A DNA stretch of 64,000 bases from a virus, in the IMG/VR virus record IMGVR_UViG_3300037119_004556, positions 37,250 through 101,249 of that record; one strand, given 5' to 3'. The translations under genes and the position numbers were made by a program. The notes beneath the pieces were generated by a model. It was not told the DNA's origin. It worked only from the letters and a program-made list of their open reading frames with translations, and searched no databases. Positions 19,664 to 27,980 of the stretch are shown one piece after another (position 1 is the first letter of the stretch; every line of letters begins with the position of its first letter).

Positions 19664-22600
19664 TGCTTCTCCTCCGGATAGGGCAGCACGATTGCGTCGA
19701 AGCTCGGGGTGCCGAGCAGCTTGTGCATCACGATTCGATGGTGGCCGTCAGCGACGAGGTAGCTGCCGTCCGGCAACTGGTACAGGCGGGGCGGGTAGCC
19801 GGGTCGGAATGCTTCGCCGTCGAGCACGACGTCGCGCACCGGTCGTGTCTTGACGGATTCCTCGGATGCGACGAACTTGTCCTGCGCCGAGACCTTGATC
19901 GGTGTGGCGGTTTCCCACAGGGCGTCGTCGTCGCGGGTGTCGGTCGTCAACTTGATCTGTTCGGGGGTTCCCATTGGCACGTCGACATCGGCGAGCGCGA
20001 TTCGTTCCCCGGCCAACAGTTCACGTGCCCGGCCCTCGGCGGCGACCTGCTTGCCGGTGCCCTTCGGCGCGAAGCGCCCGACCTCGTCATGCCACGGGTT
20101 GCCGAACGCGGCACGCGTGATGGTGGCGTCGGCGAGGACACCCGCATCCCAGATCAGCCGGAACTGGCGGCGGTTCGTCATCACGTCGATGTCGGCGGGA
20201 TCCCATGAGAGGCGCTCGTGAACGATGAGGCCACCGGCGGAGGCGGCGAGGCCGCGGCGTTCTTGTTGCCCCGCGGTCCGTTCGAGCAAGTCGTTGATGG
20301 TTGGGATCCCCTTCGTCACCGGCGGCGACTCGGGGAATGTCACCTCGACCTCGGCGATGCGGACCCCGTCGCCCTCGATCACGTTCGTCACGGTGTACGT
20401 GCCGCCACGTGGCAGCACCCATTCCTTCTCGTTCTCGGCGCCCGGCATCGCCTTGGTTCCCTTCGGGACCTTCAACGCGACGATGGTGCCCGGGTTCGCC
20501 GAGGGTGGGAAACCGGCCGGGCGTTGTTGCTGCCCGGACGCCTGCGCGGCTTCGCCGGGTGACGCTGTCACGGACACGAACGCGGGATCGGTGAACTCGG
20601 TGCCGACCGTCAGGTTCCCGGCCTGCGTGTTGCGCACGCCGCGCAGCAGGACGGTGTCCTCGGCGAACACGACACCGGACCGTTCGATGGCTTCATCGAG
20701 CACGACGGCGTTCATCAGCGCCCGCCGGTGCGCCGGATCCTTGACTGTGCTGTCGCCGTTGGTGCGGAGTTGGCGGTCCATCTCCGATGAGCCGTAGGCG
20801 AGGTACTCGTCGCGGGCCTGAGCGAACGTCGACTGTTTCTCGCCGCCGCGTTCGTAGTGGATGCGGTATGGCTCGGCCATCGCGTCGGCGTTGGCGTTGA
20901 GTGTGGCGAGATCGTCGGCGAACTGGTTGGAGGCGGCGTCGGCGTCGAAGCCGATCTTCGTGCCGGTGCCCTTGGGCGCGAAGCGTCCGATCTCGTCGTG
21001 CCAAGGGTTGGCGAACGAGGCGGGGGAAGCGACCACGCCCTCCCCCTCCTCGAACGCGGAGCCGTCGCCGTGTGGCAGGTCGGCGAGTTGCTCGTCGGTG
21101 ATCCCGTCATCGGTGTCGGTCGCGTACTCGAACTCCACCTGCTCATTCTGCGATGGTGGGATGACAGCCGCGGCGATCTTCTCGTGCAGGGGCGGCGGCT
21201 GCGGGCTGTGCTTTCCGTGCTCGCCGTGGCCCTGACGGACGATGCCGAGACTGTCCACGAAGTCGTCGGCGACGTGGAGCAGTTCGCTCATCGGCAGGTC
21301 GACACGCATGATCGGCATCTCGATGCAGCCGCCGCACGCCGCGGACTCGATCGCCGCCGCGGCCCAACGATGGTGACCGTCCAGGATCCGGTTGTCGGAG
21401 GAGACGACCAACGGCTTCGACGTGAAGTTGAAGCCGCCGTCCCGGTAGGACTGGATCATGTTGCCGACTGCCTGACCGTCCAACTCGGATTGGGTGCCGT
21501 GCAACTCGCGGGGGTCGATCGTCTCCGGAGTCATGGTCACACCCAACTCGCGCAGGTGCTCCTCGAAGGCGGGGTGGAACTTGCCGGGGATCTGCGGCAT
21601 CTCGACCCGTGACCGCCCGTTCGCTCGCATCTCACTGAACATGTGCGACCCGTCGACCGTGACGAGGGTCATGTCGATCGGATGGTAAAGCCGGGCCATC
21701 TCCAACGCGAGGTCGACGGCCTCGACGCCGGTGACCGACACCGGCTTGCCGTTCTGCACGTCCTGCATCGCGCTCACTGCGTCGAACTTGGAGCCGGTCC
21801 CCTTCGGGGCGAACCGTCCGATCTCGTCATGCCAAGGATTCATGAACTGCCCGGCGGAGGCGACAACGGGTTCGGTGGCGGCGAGCGCCGCGTCGCCGTA
21901 CACGTAGCTGGCGCCGTCGCGGCTGTCGATGAGGATGACCGGCTCCTCCGGGAAGTACCAGATCGGCACCCACGGCTCGATCGGTGGCGCCCCTGCCGCG
22001 GCCAATGGCAGGTCTTCGGCGGCGCGGCCCGTCGACCAGCCGTACTGGTCGGCCATGCGTAGCACCCACGGGTTGTTCGTGTTGCCGCCGGTGTTGGTCC
22101 ACTCAGCGAACGCTTCGGCGTGCATCTCGGTCGTGTTCTCCTGGGCGTACAGCGACATGAACGGCTTGTCGGTGATCGGCGTCGTGTTCGCCGTCTGAAT
22201 CATCTGCTCGTTGAACCATTCCTTGCCCTGCGTGAGATCGCCTTGCCGGTGGAACGCCTCCTCGAACAACGAGACGTGGCCCATCTCGTGCAGCACGGTG
22301 ATCCGCAACGGTTCCACGAGCGCCGCTGATGCCGTCAACGTCGACGGGATGCGCTCGGTGCTCCCGCCCGGGTCGAAGTTACCGTTGATCAACTCGGGTG
22401 TGATGTTGACGGTTCGATGCGGGTCGGTGCCGATGTCCGGGTTGGCGACGACGAACCCCATCACCAGTGGCTCGCGCGACATCGTGTCCCGGTTGAACGA
22501 GGCTTGGACTTGGATGGTGACGTCTTGGTCCATGTTCCCGGCGCGCGCCGCGGTCGTCGCTGCCGACAGGATCGTGTACGCCTGTTCGTCGGTCACGGTG

Positions 22601-23190
22601 TGACCGCGGCTGTTGAACGTGATGGTGTGCCCTTCGGGGGTGACGGTCTGCCAGATCGTCGGGCCGAAGCCGGACTCCGGGGGTTGCCCGCCGGTGACCG
22701 TGATCTTCTCCGGTGGCGGGACCTCGAACTCCTCGGTGAACGGCTTGAACACCTCGCTGTCGGCGTCAACGATCAACTCGTGCGCCGTGTCCATGTCGTT
22801 GTCGCCGATTGCCCGCGCGGCCGGTTTGATCAGGCGTTCCATGAGGTCCTGGTCTGCGGCCTCGGCTGTCTTGATCAGCGCGTGGAGGGCTTCGTGGATG
22901 GCGGGCATCGGGTCTCCACGGTTGACGGCGTTGTACAGGGTCATCGCCGCGTACACAGCGGCGGCGTCCTCGACGCTGCGGGGGACCGCGACCTCACGGC
23001 TGTACTTGTTGCCGCCCATGTGCCCGTAACCCTTCGGCGCGAACCGTCCGATCTCGTCATGCCACGGGTTGTTGAACTCGGTGGCCCGGAACTTGACGGT
23101 GAACTCGCCGCCTGGTTCGAGGGTCATGGTGGTCACTGCCACCTCGGCTGCGCGTTCGGCCCAGCGGTCGTCGTCCGGGTCGAAGCTCAT
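19660..23190 (-). CDS. Tagged multidomain protein B: zincin, ParB-like, ADP-ribosyltransferase, ParB-like
   Basis: 1176 aa, four tags (Asn at 41, 451, 728, 1031). Module 1 (about 60-420): metalloprotease-like, with TVLHEMGHVSLFEEAF (HExxH, about 300) and downstream ENTTEMHAEAFAEW that could give the third zinc ligand. Module 2 (about 470-700): ParB/Srx-like, VVSSDNRILDGHHRWAAAA and IEMPIMRVDLPM. Module 3 (about 745-1000): ADP-ribosyltransferase-like, with VLLRGVRN (R), FTDPAFVSVTAS (S/T) and NEKEWVLPRGGTY (ExE-type). Module 4 (about 1050-1170): a second ParB-like unit, SYLVADGHHRIVMHKLLG. ATGA overlaps join it to the ORFs on both sides. Modules 2 and 4 differ in sequence, so they are not recent duplicates. 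Confidence 0.85.
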   Translation of the reverse strand: MSFDPDDDRWAERAAEVAVTTMTLEPGGEFTVKFRATEFNNPWHDEIGRFAPKGYGHMGGNKYSREVAVPRSVEDAAAVYAAMTLYNAVNRGDPMPAIHEALHALIKTAEAADQDLMERLIKPAARAIGDNDMDTAHELIVDADSEVFKPFTEEFEVPPPEKITVTGGQPPESGFGPTIWQTVTPEGHTITFNSRGHTVTDEQAYTILSAATTAARAGNMDQDVTIQVQASFNRDTMSREPLVMGFVVANPDIGTDPHRTVNITPELINGNFDPGGSTERIPSTLTASAALVEPLRITVLHEMGHVSLFEEAFHRQGDLTQGKEWFNEQMIQTANTTPITDKPFMSLYAQENTTEMHAEAFAEWTNTGGNTNNPWVLRMADQYGWSTGRAAEDLPLAAAGAPPIEPWVPIWYFPEEPVILIDSRDGASYVYGDAALAATEPVVASAGQFMNPWHDEIGRFAPKGTGSKFDAVSAMQDVQNGKPVSVTGVEAVDLALEMARLYHPIDMTLVTVDGSHMFSEMRANGRSRVEMPQIPGKFHPAFEEHLRELGVTMTPETIDPRELHGTQSELDGQAVGNMIQSYRDGGFNFTSKPLVVSSDNRILDGHHRWAAAAIESAACGGCIEMPIMRVDLPMSELLHVADDFVDSLGIVRQGHGEHGKHSPQPPPLHEKIAAAVIPPSQNEQVEFEYATDTDDGITDEQLADLPHGDGSAFEEGEGVVASPASFANPWHDEIGRFAPKGTGTKIGFDADAASNQFADDLATLNANADAMAEPYRIHYERGGEKQSTFAQARDEYLAYGSSEMDRQLRTNGDSTVKDPAHRRALMNAVVLDEAIERSGVVFAEDTVLLRGVRNTQAGNLTVGTEFTDPAFVSVTASPGEAAQASGQQQRPAGFPPSANPGTIVALKVPKGTKAMPGAENEKEWVLPRGGTYTVTNVIEGDGVRIAEVEVTFPESPPVTKGIPTINDLLERTAGQQERRGLAASAGGLIVHERLSWDPADIDVMTNRRQFRLIWDAGVLADATITRAAFGNPWHDEVGRFAPKGTGKQVAAEGRARELLAGERIALADVDVPMGTPEQIKLTTDTRDDDALWETATPIKVSAQDKFVASEESVKTRPVRDVVLDGEAFRPGYPPRLYQLPDGSYLVADGHHRIVMHKLLGTPSFDAIVLPYPEEKQ
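20053..20100 (-). repeat. Tag copy 4
   Basis: NPWHDEVGRFAPKGTG before the C-terminal ParB-like module. Confidence 0.9.
20962..21009 (-). repeat. Tag copy 5
   Basis: NPWHDEIGRFAPKGTG before the ADP-ribosyltransferase-like module. Confidence 0.9.
21793..21840 (-). repeat. Tag copy 6
   Basis: NPWHDEIGRFAPKGTG, preceded by VASAGQFM, before the ParB/Srx-like module. Confidence 0.9.
23023..23070 (-). repeat. Tag copy 7
   Basis: NPWHDEIGRFAPKGYG before the zincin module. Confidence 0.9.
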
Positions 23191-26100
23191 CCCGTGAAGT
23201 CTCGCATCCAGGCGCCGACATCGGATGGACTCATCACGACGTGCTTGGGGTCGGAAACATCGAAGCCGAGCGACGACCAGAACTCGGGAGCGGTGTCGTT
23301 CTGGGCTGCCTCGAACTCGACCCCAGCACCGTTCGACGCGGCTTGGATCATGACCTGAGTCGCCAGCCGAGTGCCGGTCCCGGGGGCGATCCCGGTCGAG
23401 CCGAGGTGATGGATCATGTACATCTTGCTGTCCGGGTCGTAGTCGTACGAGATGATCCCGGCGATCCCGTTCTTGTGGTTGGCGATCAACGACTTCGAGC
23501 CAGCCCCGACGTCATTCAACGCTTCGCGGATCATGCCGACCCCTTCGTCGGCGTCGAAGTCGGATCCCATCTGCTTGGCCCAGGCGTCGAGCTTGGAGAG
23601 CGTCGCCTGCGGGTCGCCGACGCGGTCGACGTTGACCCCGGCCTCCATCGACGCTTTCACCTTGGCCTTGATCGCCGCCGAGTCGTATTTCTTGCCGGTG
23701 CCTTTCGGCGCGAACTTGCCTTGCTCGTCGTGCCACGGGTTCGCGAACTGGGCCAGGATCGGTCCCCAGCCGGTGAACGTGGCGGCGATCGCCGTCCATG
23801 AGTTGTCGATGGTGAACGTCGCCGAGAGCTTCTCCGTGCCGAGCTTGGCGAGCTTCGGGGCGCAGGCGAGGCACGCCGGGAACGCGTTGCGGGCGGACCA
23901 CGAGATCTTCGGGTCGATCCGGATCAGCGTCACCTGTTCCCAGCGTGTCGTGTTCGACCAGTGCATCCGGGCCGCGCAGCCGACGCACATCGCGGTGCCG
24001 GTGTCGGCGCCGCCGTAGCGGCGGAACACCTTGCGGCGCATCGTGTCGACCTTCTCGACTGATGGTGGCGGTCCGGCGCCGACGATCGGACCTTGGTGCA
24101 GCGCGGCGATGTCGGCGGCGAGTTGGGTTTGGACGGCGGCGATCTGTTCGCGGGTGCCGTGCCCGGCGTCGATCAGCCAGCGGTCACGGGTCCGACCGGT
24201 CGACAGGTCGCGCAAGCGGATCATCAACTCGGGGCGCGACATCTTCGAGCGGCCGACGATCCCCGCCGCGCGGGCACGGATCAGCAGTTGCGCCCGGGAC
24301 ATCTCCTCCAATGGTTGGAACCCGAACCCGTTGCGGTACCGGTCGATCGCCTGGAACAGGTCCTCTTTCAGCATCTTCGAGCGGCCCGGAATGTTCAACT
24401 CTTGGGCGAGGCGGTACAGCGTGGCGCGGGTCGAGTCGACCAGCCGTGTGCCGATGGTCGTGCCATCTTCACCGATGCGGTCCATGTAGCAGCGGCAGTT
24501 GATGCGCAGATGCACCGGGAGGCGTGGGTCGCCGGGGTATTGGGCGGGCCAGCCGCCGACCTCGAACTCCTGCTCGGTCGGTTTGATCTGCTTGTCGGCT
24601 TCGAGGTGCGCATGGCGGACACGTTCGTCGTGAAGACTGATCCATTGCTTGAACGGGAACCCGTCGCGTTTCCATCCGGTCAACATCCCGCCGTTCGTGG
24701 CGGCGGTGAGTTCGGTGCGTGCGATCGCGCGTGCCGCGGTTGCTCCCAATGGTCCGGTGGCTTGGATCTCGCGGATGACCTCATCGAGCGTCAACTGGTT
24801 GGAGACGGCGAGGTGCAGCGCGTCGCGCAGTGAGGCTTGCACGAGCGGGCCGAGATCTTGGAGCCGTCCGATGTGGCGGTCCACGAGATCGGTGATGATC
24901 TTGTCCGACACGTTCAGGCCGGGGCGGAGCGCCTGACCGGTGGCGGCGTCCACGACGACATCGCCGACGATGTCCGCTGCCTCGACATCGAACGCCAGCG
25001 CCCACTCCTCGGCGGTCATCACGTTGAAGTCGTCCAGATCGAACGGCCCCGCCGCGACCAGCCCGCCCTGCATCAACGCTTCCCATGCGGCCTCGGCCTC
25101 CGGGTCAACGATGTAGCCCTCGGCCGCGGCCGGGTACTGCGGCCACCACTGGGCGTACGCCTCGCGCACCTTGGCGAGACGCTCCTCACGGGGCGCTATG
25201 GCGGTGGCGGCGAGTGCCAGTGCCCGGGTGCGCAGCGGCTTGGTGCCCGACCAGTTCGGGAACTGCGGATGGAGGATCGCTTTGCGACCGAGAATGTTCG
25301 ACAACTCGTACGGCGTTGGTAGATCGTCAGGGATGGTGACGTCCTGCCACGCCCGCCTGAATGAGCGACCGACTGGGTCGGCGTCGCCGAGCAGGTTGGC
25401 GATGTCGCCGAACGCTTCGGTGTTCGCCCAGTCATAACCGGCGCGCATCCACGCCCACCGGCCGACCATCGTGGCGAACACGTTGATCGCACTGAGATCC
25501 TGCGATGCCGCCCAGTGCTCGAAGCCCTCTTGCAGCACGGTGCCGATGCCCTTGCCCTGCATCGAGTCGTCAACCCACATCCCGGCAGCGAATGCGCTGT
25601 CATCCTCCATCTCGATGACCCGCGCCATCTTCGCCACGTCTTCGCCGTCAGCGTTCGTCAGCCGAAACTGAGCATGGTATTCGGGGGGCCGGGTGCTCTT
25701 GGCGATCTTGTGATACTCGTCAAGGCCGAAGATGAGTTCCTCGCCGGGGAACATGTCGGCGAGTTCCGCGGTCACATGGTCGGCGTACGCTTCGAGGCTG
25801 GCCTTGGTTGCCTCCATGTCATCGAGATCGACCTTGTCGTAGGCGGTCGGGTCGTCGTTGAGGGTCTTCGGGCCGAGCCGCTTGACGCCGGTGCCTTTCG
25901 GCGCGAAGCGACCGATCTCGTCGTGCCACGGATTCATGAACTGCCCGGCGGCGGCGACGAGCGCGCCGGTTTCGTCGTAGTGGTGGAACGGTTGGTCGAG
26001 GATCGCCAGGATCACGGCGTCGTCGCCGATCGACGCGGCCAACGCCTCCTCTTGGGCGTTCGAGGCGTCGACCCAGATCTGCCAGATCCCGTGCTCGTTC

Positions 26101-27980
26101 TTCTCCATCCGTGTGATCCGGCCGCGTCCCCGCATCACGACTTCCTTCGAGTCGCTCATGTTGCCGGTCACATGCGGACGCAGGCTCGTGCCTTCGGCGC
26201 CGGTGAACTGGAACGACAGCCGGACCGGGTCGAGGTAGGACGTGGGAGAACCGAATGGTGACGAGTACGGCGCGGCCTCGAACCGGTCCGGTGTCGCCGA
26301 GACCAGGTCGAGCGGGATGTCAGCACCGACCTTGAAGACACCCATCTTCGATTCGTCGGTCATCGCCCCGCGGTAGAGCACGGGCTGCTTCTCGACGGGC
26401 TGGACCAGGATCCATTCGGCTGCGGCTTGCAGATCGTTGTGGAGATCGGTTTCGTTGTACTCGTGCTTGGGGCCGCCCGCGAAGCGGGATGGCTTCGAGT
26501 ACCGCTCCAAGAGCGGGTCGTTGAGATCGACCCCGTCGAACGGCTCGTTCCCGGCGAGCAGATTGCGGGCGATCTGCTTCACCGCTCGATGCGTCTGATA
26601 GGTGCGTTGCCACAGCCACGTAAACCGCTTGCCCATGTCGGCCTGGTAGCGGAAGTCGGCGTTCGCCAACATCTCCTGCGACGGTTCGCCGGGGAACTCG
26701 CCGAGCACCTTGATGTAGCGGCCGGTCCCCTTCGGGGCGAACCGGCCGATCTCGTCGTGCCACGGGTTCATGAACTGCCCGGCGGAGGCGACGAGCGTCT
26801 CCTCGATGGTTCCGTCCGCGTAGATGTAGATCGGGCCTTCCGGGCTGTCACCGATGATCAACGGGATCGGGTCCTGCGGCCCACCGGCGGCAGCGACGGC
26901 GAGCGGACGGCCGACCTGTTCGAGGTCCTTGCCCCACCCGAACGCGTTGGCGTACGACGTGACGACATAGTCGATGTCGGTGAGGAACTGGCCCTTCGGG
27001 CCGCGCTCGATGTTGCCGCCGCGTGCCGCCCATTCGGCGAACGCCTCGGCGTGCGCCTCGATCGGTTTCGTGTTGCCGTACTTCGACATCCCGCCGCTGC
27101 GACGCGAGTCGCTCGTGTACTTGAACTGATCGTTGATCGCGAACACCGAGTCGAGACCTTGGGTCATGCGCAGATGCCCGTACTCGTGCATCACCTTGTA
27201 GCGGGCCGGGCCGAGAGCGATCATGGCGGGCATGTCATCCTGGGCGTAAAGCTGCTCACTGTGCAGCCGGTCCGGGTTGACGAAGATCCAGCCCGGCGCC
27301 TTATTGCCGTCCGGGCTGTTGCCGGTGACGAACGCGCCGACGTTGCGGAGCCGTTCCCATTCGACGCGTTGCATGTCATGCAGCGCGGCCATGTCGGCGA
27401 TCAGCCCGTCGACGTTCTTGACCATGATCTGCGGGACGTTCATCCCCGGGCACAGGTCATGTGCGTCGGCGGCGCCGTTCAACAAGTCGCTGATGGCTTG
27501 CTCGCCGCCGGGGCTTTGCGACAGGACGTTGTTGTGGTCGTGGAGGACGATCACGTCGCCGTTCGAGGTCGTCACCGAATGCTTGTGACCCGACACCCAC
27601 TTCTCGATGGTGACCTTGCGGTCGGTGCCCCACGTCCGGATCGCGTTCGCGCGGCCGGTCCCCTTCGGAGCGAAGCGGCCTCGGTCGTCGTGCCACGGGT
27701 TCATGAACTGGCCGTTGCGTGCGGCCGACGCAGCGATCGGTTTCGCGATGGTGGCGTGCGCGCGGAGGCGTTGCACGACCATCTGGCGGAGTGATCGCAA
27801 CGACTGTTCGACGGCGCCGGTCAGTTCATCGAGGTACGAGTCCTCGAAGTCGGCGATGATCCCGGCCGACGCCACGAGCGTCTGATCGGCGAGCAGCGGA
27901 TCGTCGGGGTCGATCGGGACGCGCAGGGTTCCGATCTCTGCCTCTGTGGTCGGGACGGGGATGGTCGGCGCTATGTCCAC
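23187..27980 (-). CDS. Tagged multidomain protein C: zincin, ART, GNAT, MuF, HNH-like, GNAT
   Basis: 1597 aa from the GTG at 27980 (overlapping the upstream stop); a longer frame back to 28265 overlaps the previous ORF and is not favoured. Tags at 94, 405, 683, 1414. Modules: zincin (MHEYGHLRMTQ, EAHAEAFAEWAA); ADP-ribosyltransferase-like (VLYRGAMTDES ... SKEVVMRGRGRI); GNAT acetyltransferase (AAGMWVDDSMQGKGIGTVLQ); then without a tag the phage Mu F head-morphogenesis domain (about 1087-1175: AIARTELTAATNGG, RVRHAHLEAD, LPVHLRINCRCYM), two Rho-N/SAP-like repeats (LNIPGRSKMLKEDLF, AGIVGRSKMSRPELM) and an HNH-like Cys region (CVGCAARMHW ... FPACLACAPK); finally tag plus GNAT (FWSSLGFDV). MuF next to portal marks this as the head operon; MuF proteins are minor capsid components that often carry toxin domains. 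Confidence 0.85.
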   Translation of the reverse strand: MDIAPTIPVPTTEAEIGTLRVPIDPDDPLLADQTLVASAGIIADFEDSYLDELTGAVEQSLRSLRQMVVQRLRAHATIAKPIAASAARNGQFMNPWHDDRGRFAPKGTGRANAIRTWGTDRKVTIEKWVSGHKHSVTTSNGDVIVLHDHNNVLSQSPGGEQAISDLLNGAADAHDLCPGMNVPQIMVKNVDGLIADMAALHDMQRVEWERLRNVGAFVTGNSPDGNKAPGWIFVNPDRLHSEQLYAQDDMPAMIALGPARYKVMHEYGHLRMTQGLDSVFAINDQFKYTSDSRRSGGMSKYGNTKPIEAHAEAFAEWAARGGNIERGPKGQFLTDIDYVVTSYANAFGWGKDLEQVGRPLAVAAAGGPQDPIPLIIGDSPEGPIYIYADGTIEETLVASAGQFMNPWHDEIGRFAPKGTGRYIKVLGEFPGEPSQEMLANADFRYQADMGKRFTWLWQRTYQTHRAVKQIARNLLAGNEPFDGVDLNDPLLERYSKPSRFAGGPKHEYNETDLHNDLQAAAEWILVQPVEKQPVLYRGAMTDESKMGVFKVGADIPLDLVSATPDRFEAAPYSSPFGSPTSYLDPVRLSFQFTGAEGTSLRPHVTGNMSDSKEVVMRGRGRITRMEKNEHGIWQIWVDASNAQEEALAASIGDDAVILAILDQPFHHYDETGALVAAAGQFMNPWHDEIGRFAPKGTGVKRLGPKTLNDDPTAYDKVDLDDMEATKASLEAYADHVTAELADMFPGEELIFGLDEYHKIAKSTRPPEYHAQFRLTNADGEDVAKMARVIEMEDDSAFAAGMWVDDSMQGKGIGTVLQEGFEHWAASQDLSAINVFATMVGRWAWMRAGYDWANTEAFGDIANLLGDADPVGRSFRRAWQDVTIPDDLPTPYELSNILGRKAILHPQFPNWSGTKPLRTRALALAATAIAPREERLAKVREAYAQWWPQYPAAAEGYIVDPEAEAAWEALMQGGLVAAGPFDLDDFNVMTAEEWALAFDVEAADIVGDVVVDAATGQALRPGLNVSDKIITDLVDRHIGRLQDLGPLVQASLRDALHLAVSNQLTLDEVIREIQATGPLGATAARAIARTELTAATNGGMLTGWKRDGFPFKQWISLHDERVRHAHLEADKQIKPTEQEFEVGGWPAQYPGDPRLPVHLRINCRCYMDRIGEDGTTIGTRLVDSTRATLYRLAQELNIPGRSKMLKEDLFQAIDRYRNGFGFQPLEEMSRAQLLIRARAAGIVGRSKMSRPELMIRLRDLSTGRTRDRWLIDAGHGTREQIAAVQTQLAADIAALHQGPIVGAGPPPSVEKVDTMRRKVFRRYGGADTGTAMCVGCAARMHWSNTTRWEQVTLIRIDPKISWSARNAFPACLACAPKLAKLGTEKLSATFTIDNSWTAIAATFTGWGPILAQFANPWHDEQGKFAPKGTGKKYDSAAIKAKVKASMEAGVNVDRVGDPQATLSKLDAWAKQMGSDFDADEGVGMIREALNDVGAGSKSLIANHKNGIAGIISYDYDPDSKMYMIHHLGSTGIAPGTGTRLATQVMIQAASNGAGVEFEAAQNDTAPEFWSSLGFDVSDPKHVVMSPSDVGAWMRDFTG
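23694..23741 (-). repeat. Tag copy 8
   Basis: Variant NPWHDEQGKFAPKGTG before the C-terminal GNAT module. Confidence 0.9.
25887..25934 (-). repeat. Tag copy 9
   Basis: NPWHDEIGRFAPKGTG, preceded by LVAAAGQFM, before the GNAT-MuF block. Confidence 0.9.
26721..26768 (-). repeat. Tag copy 10
   Basis: NPWHDEIGRFAPKGTG, preceded by LVASAGQFM, before the ADP-ribosyltransferase-like module. Confidence 0.9.
27654..27701 (-). repeat. Tag copy 11
   Basis: Variant NPWHDDRGRFAPKGTG before the zincin module. Confidence 0.9.
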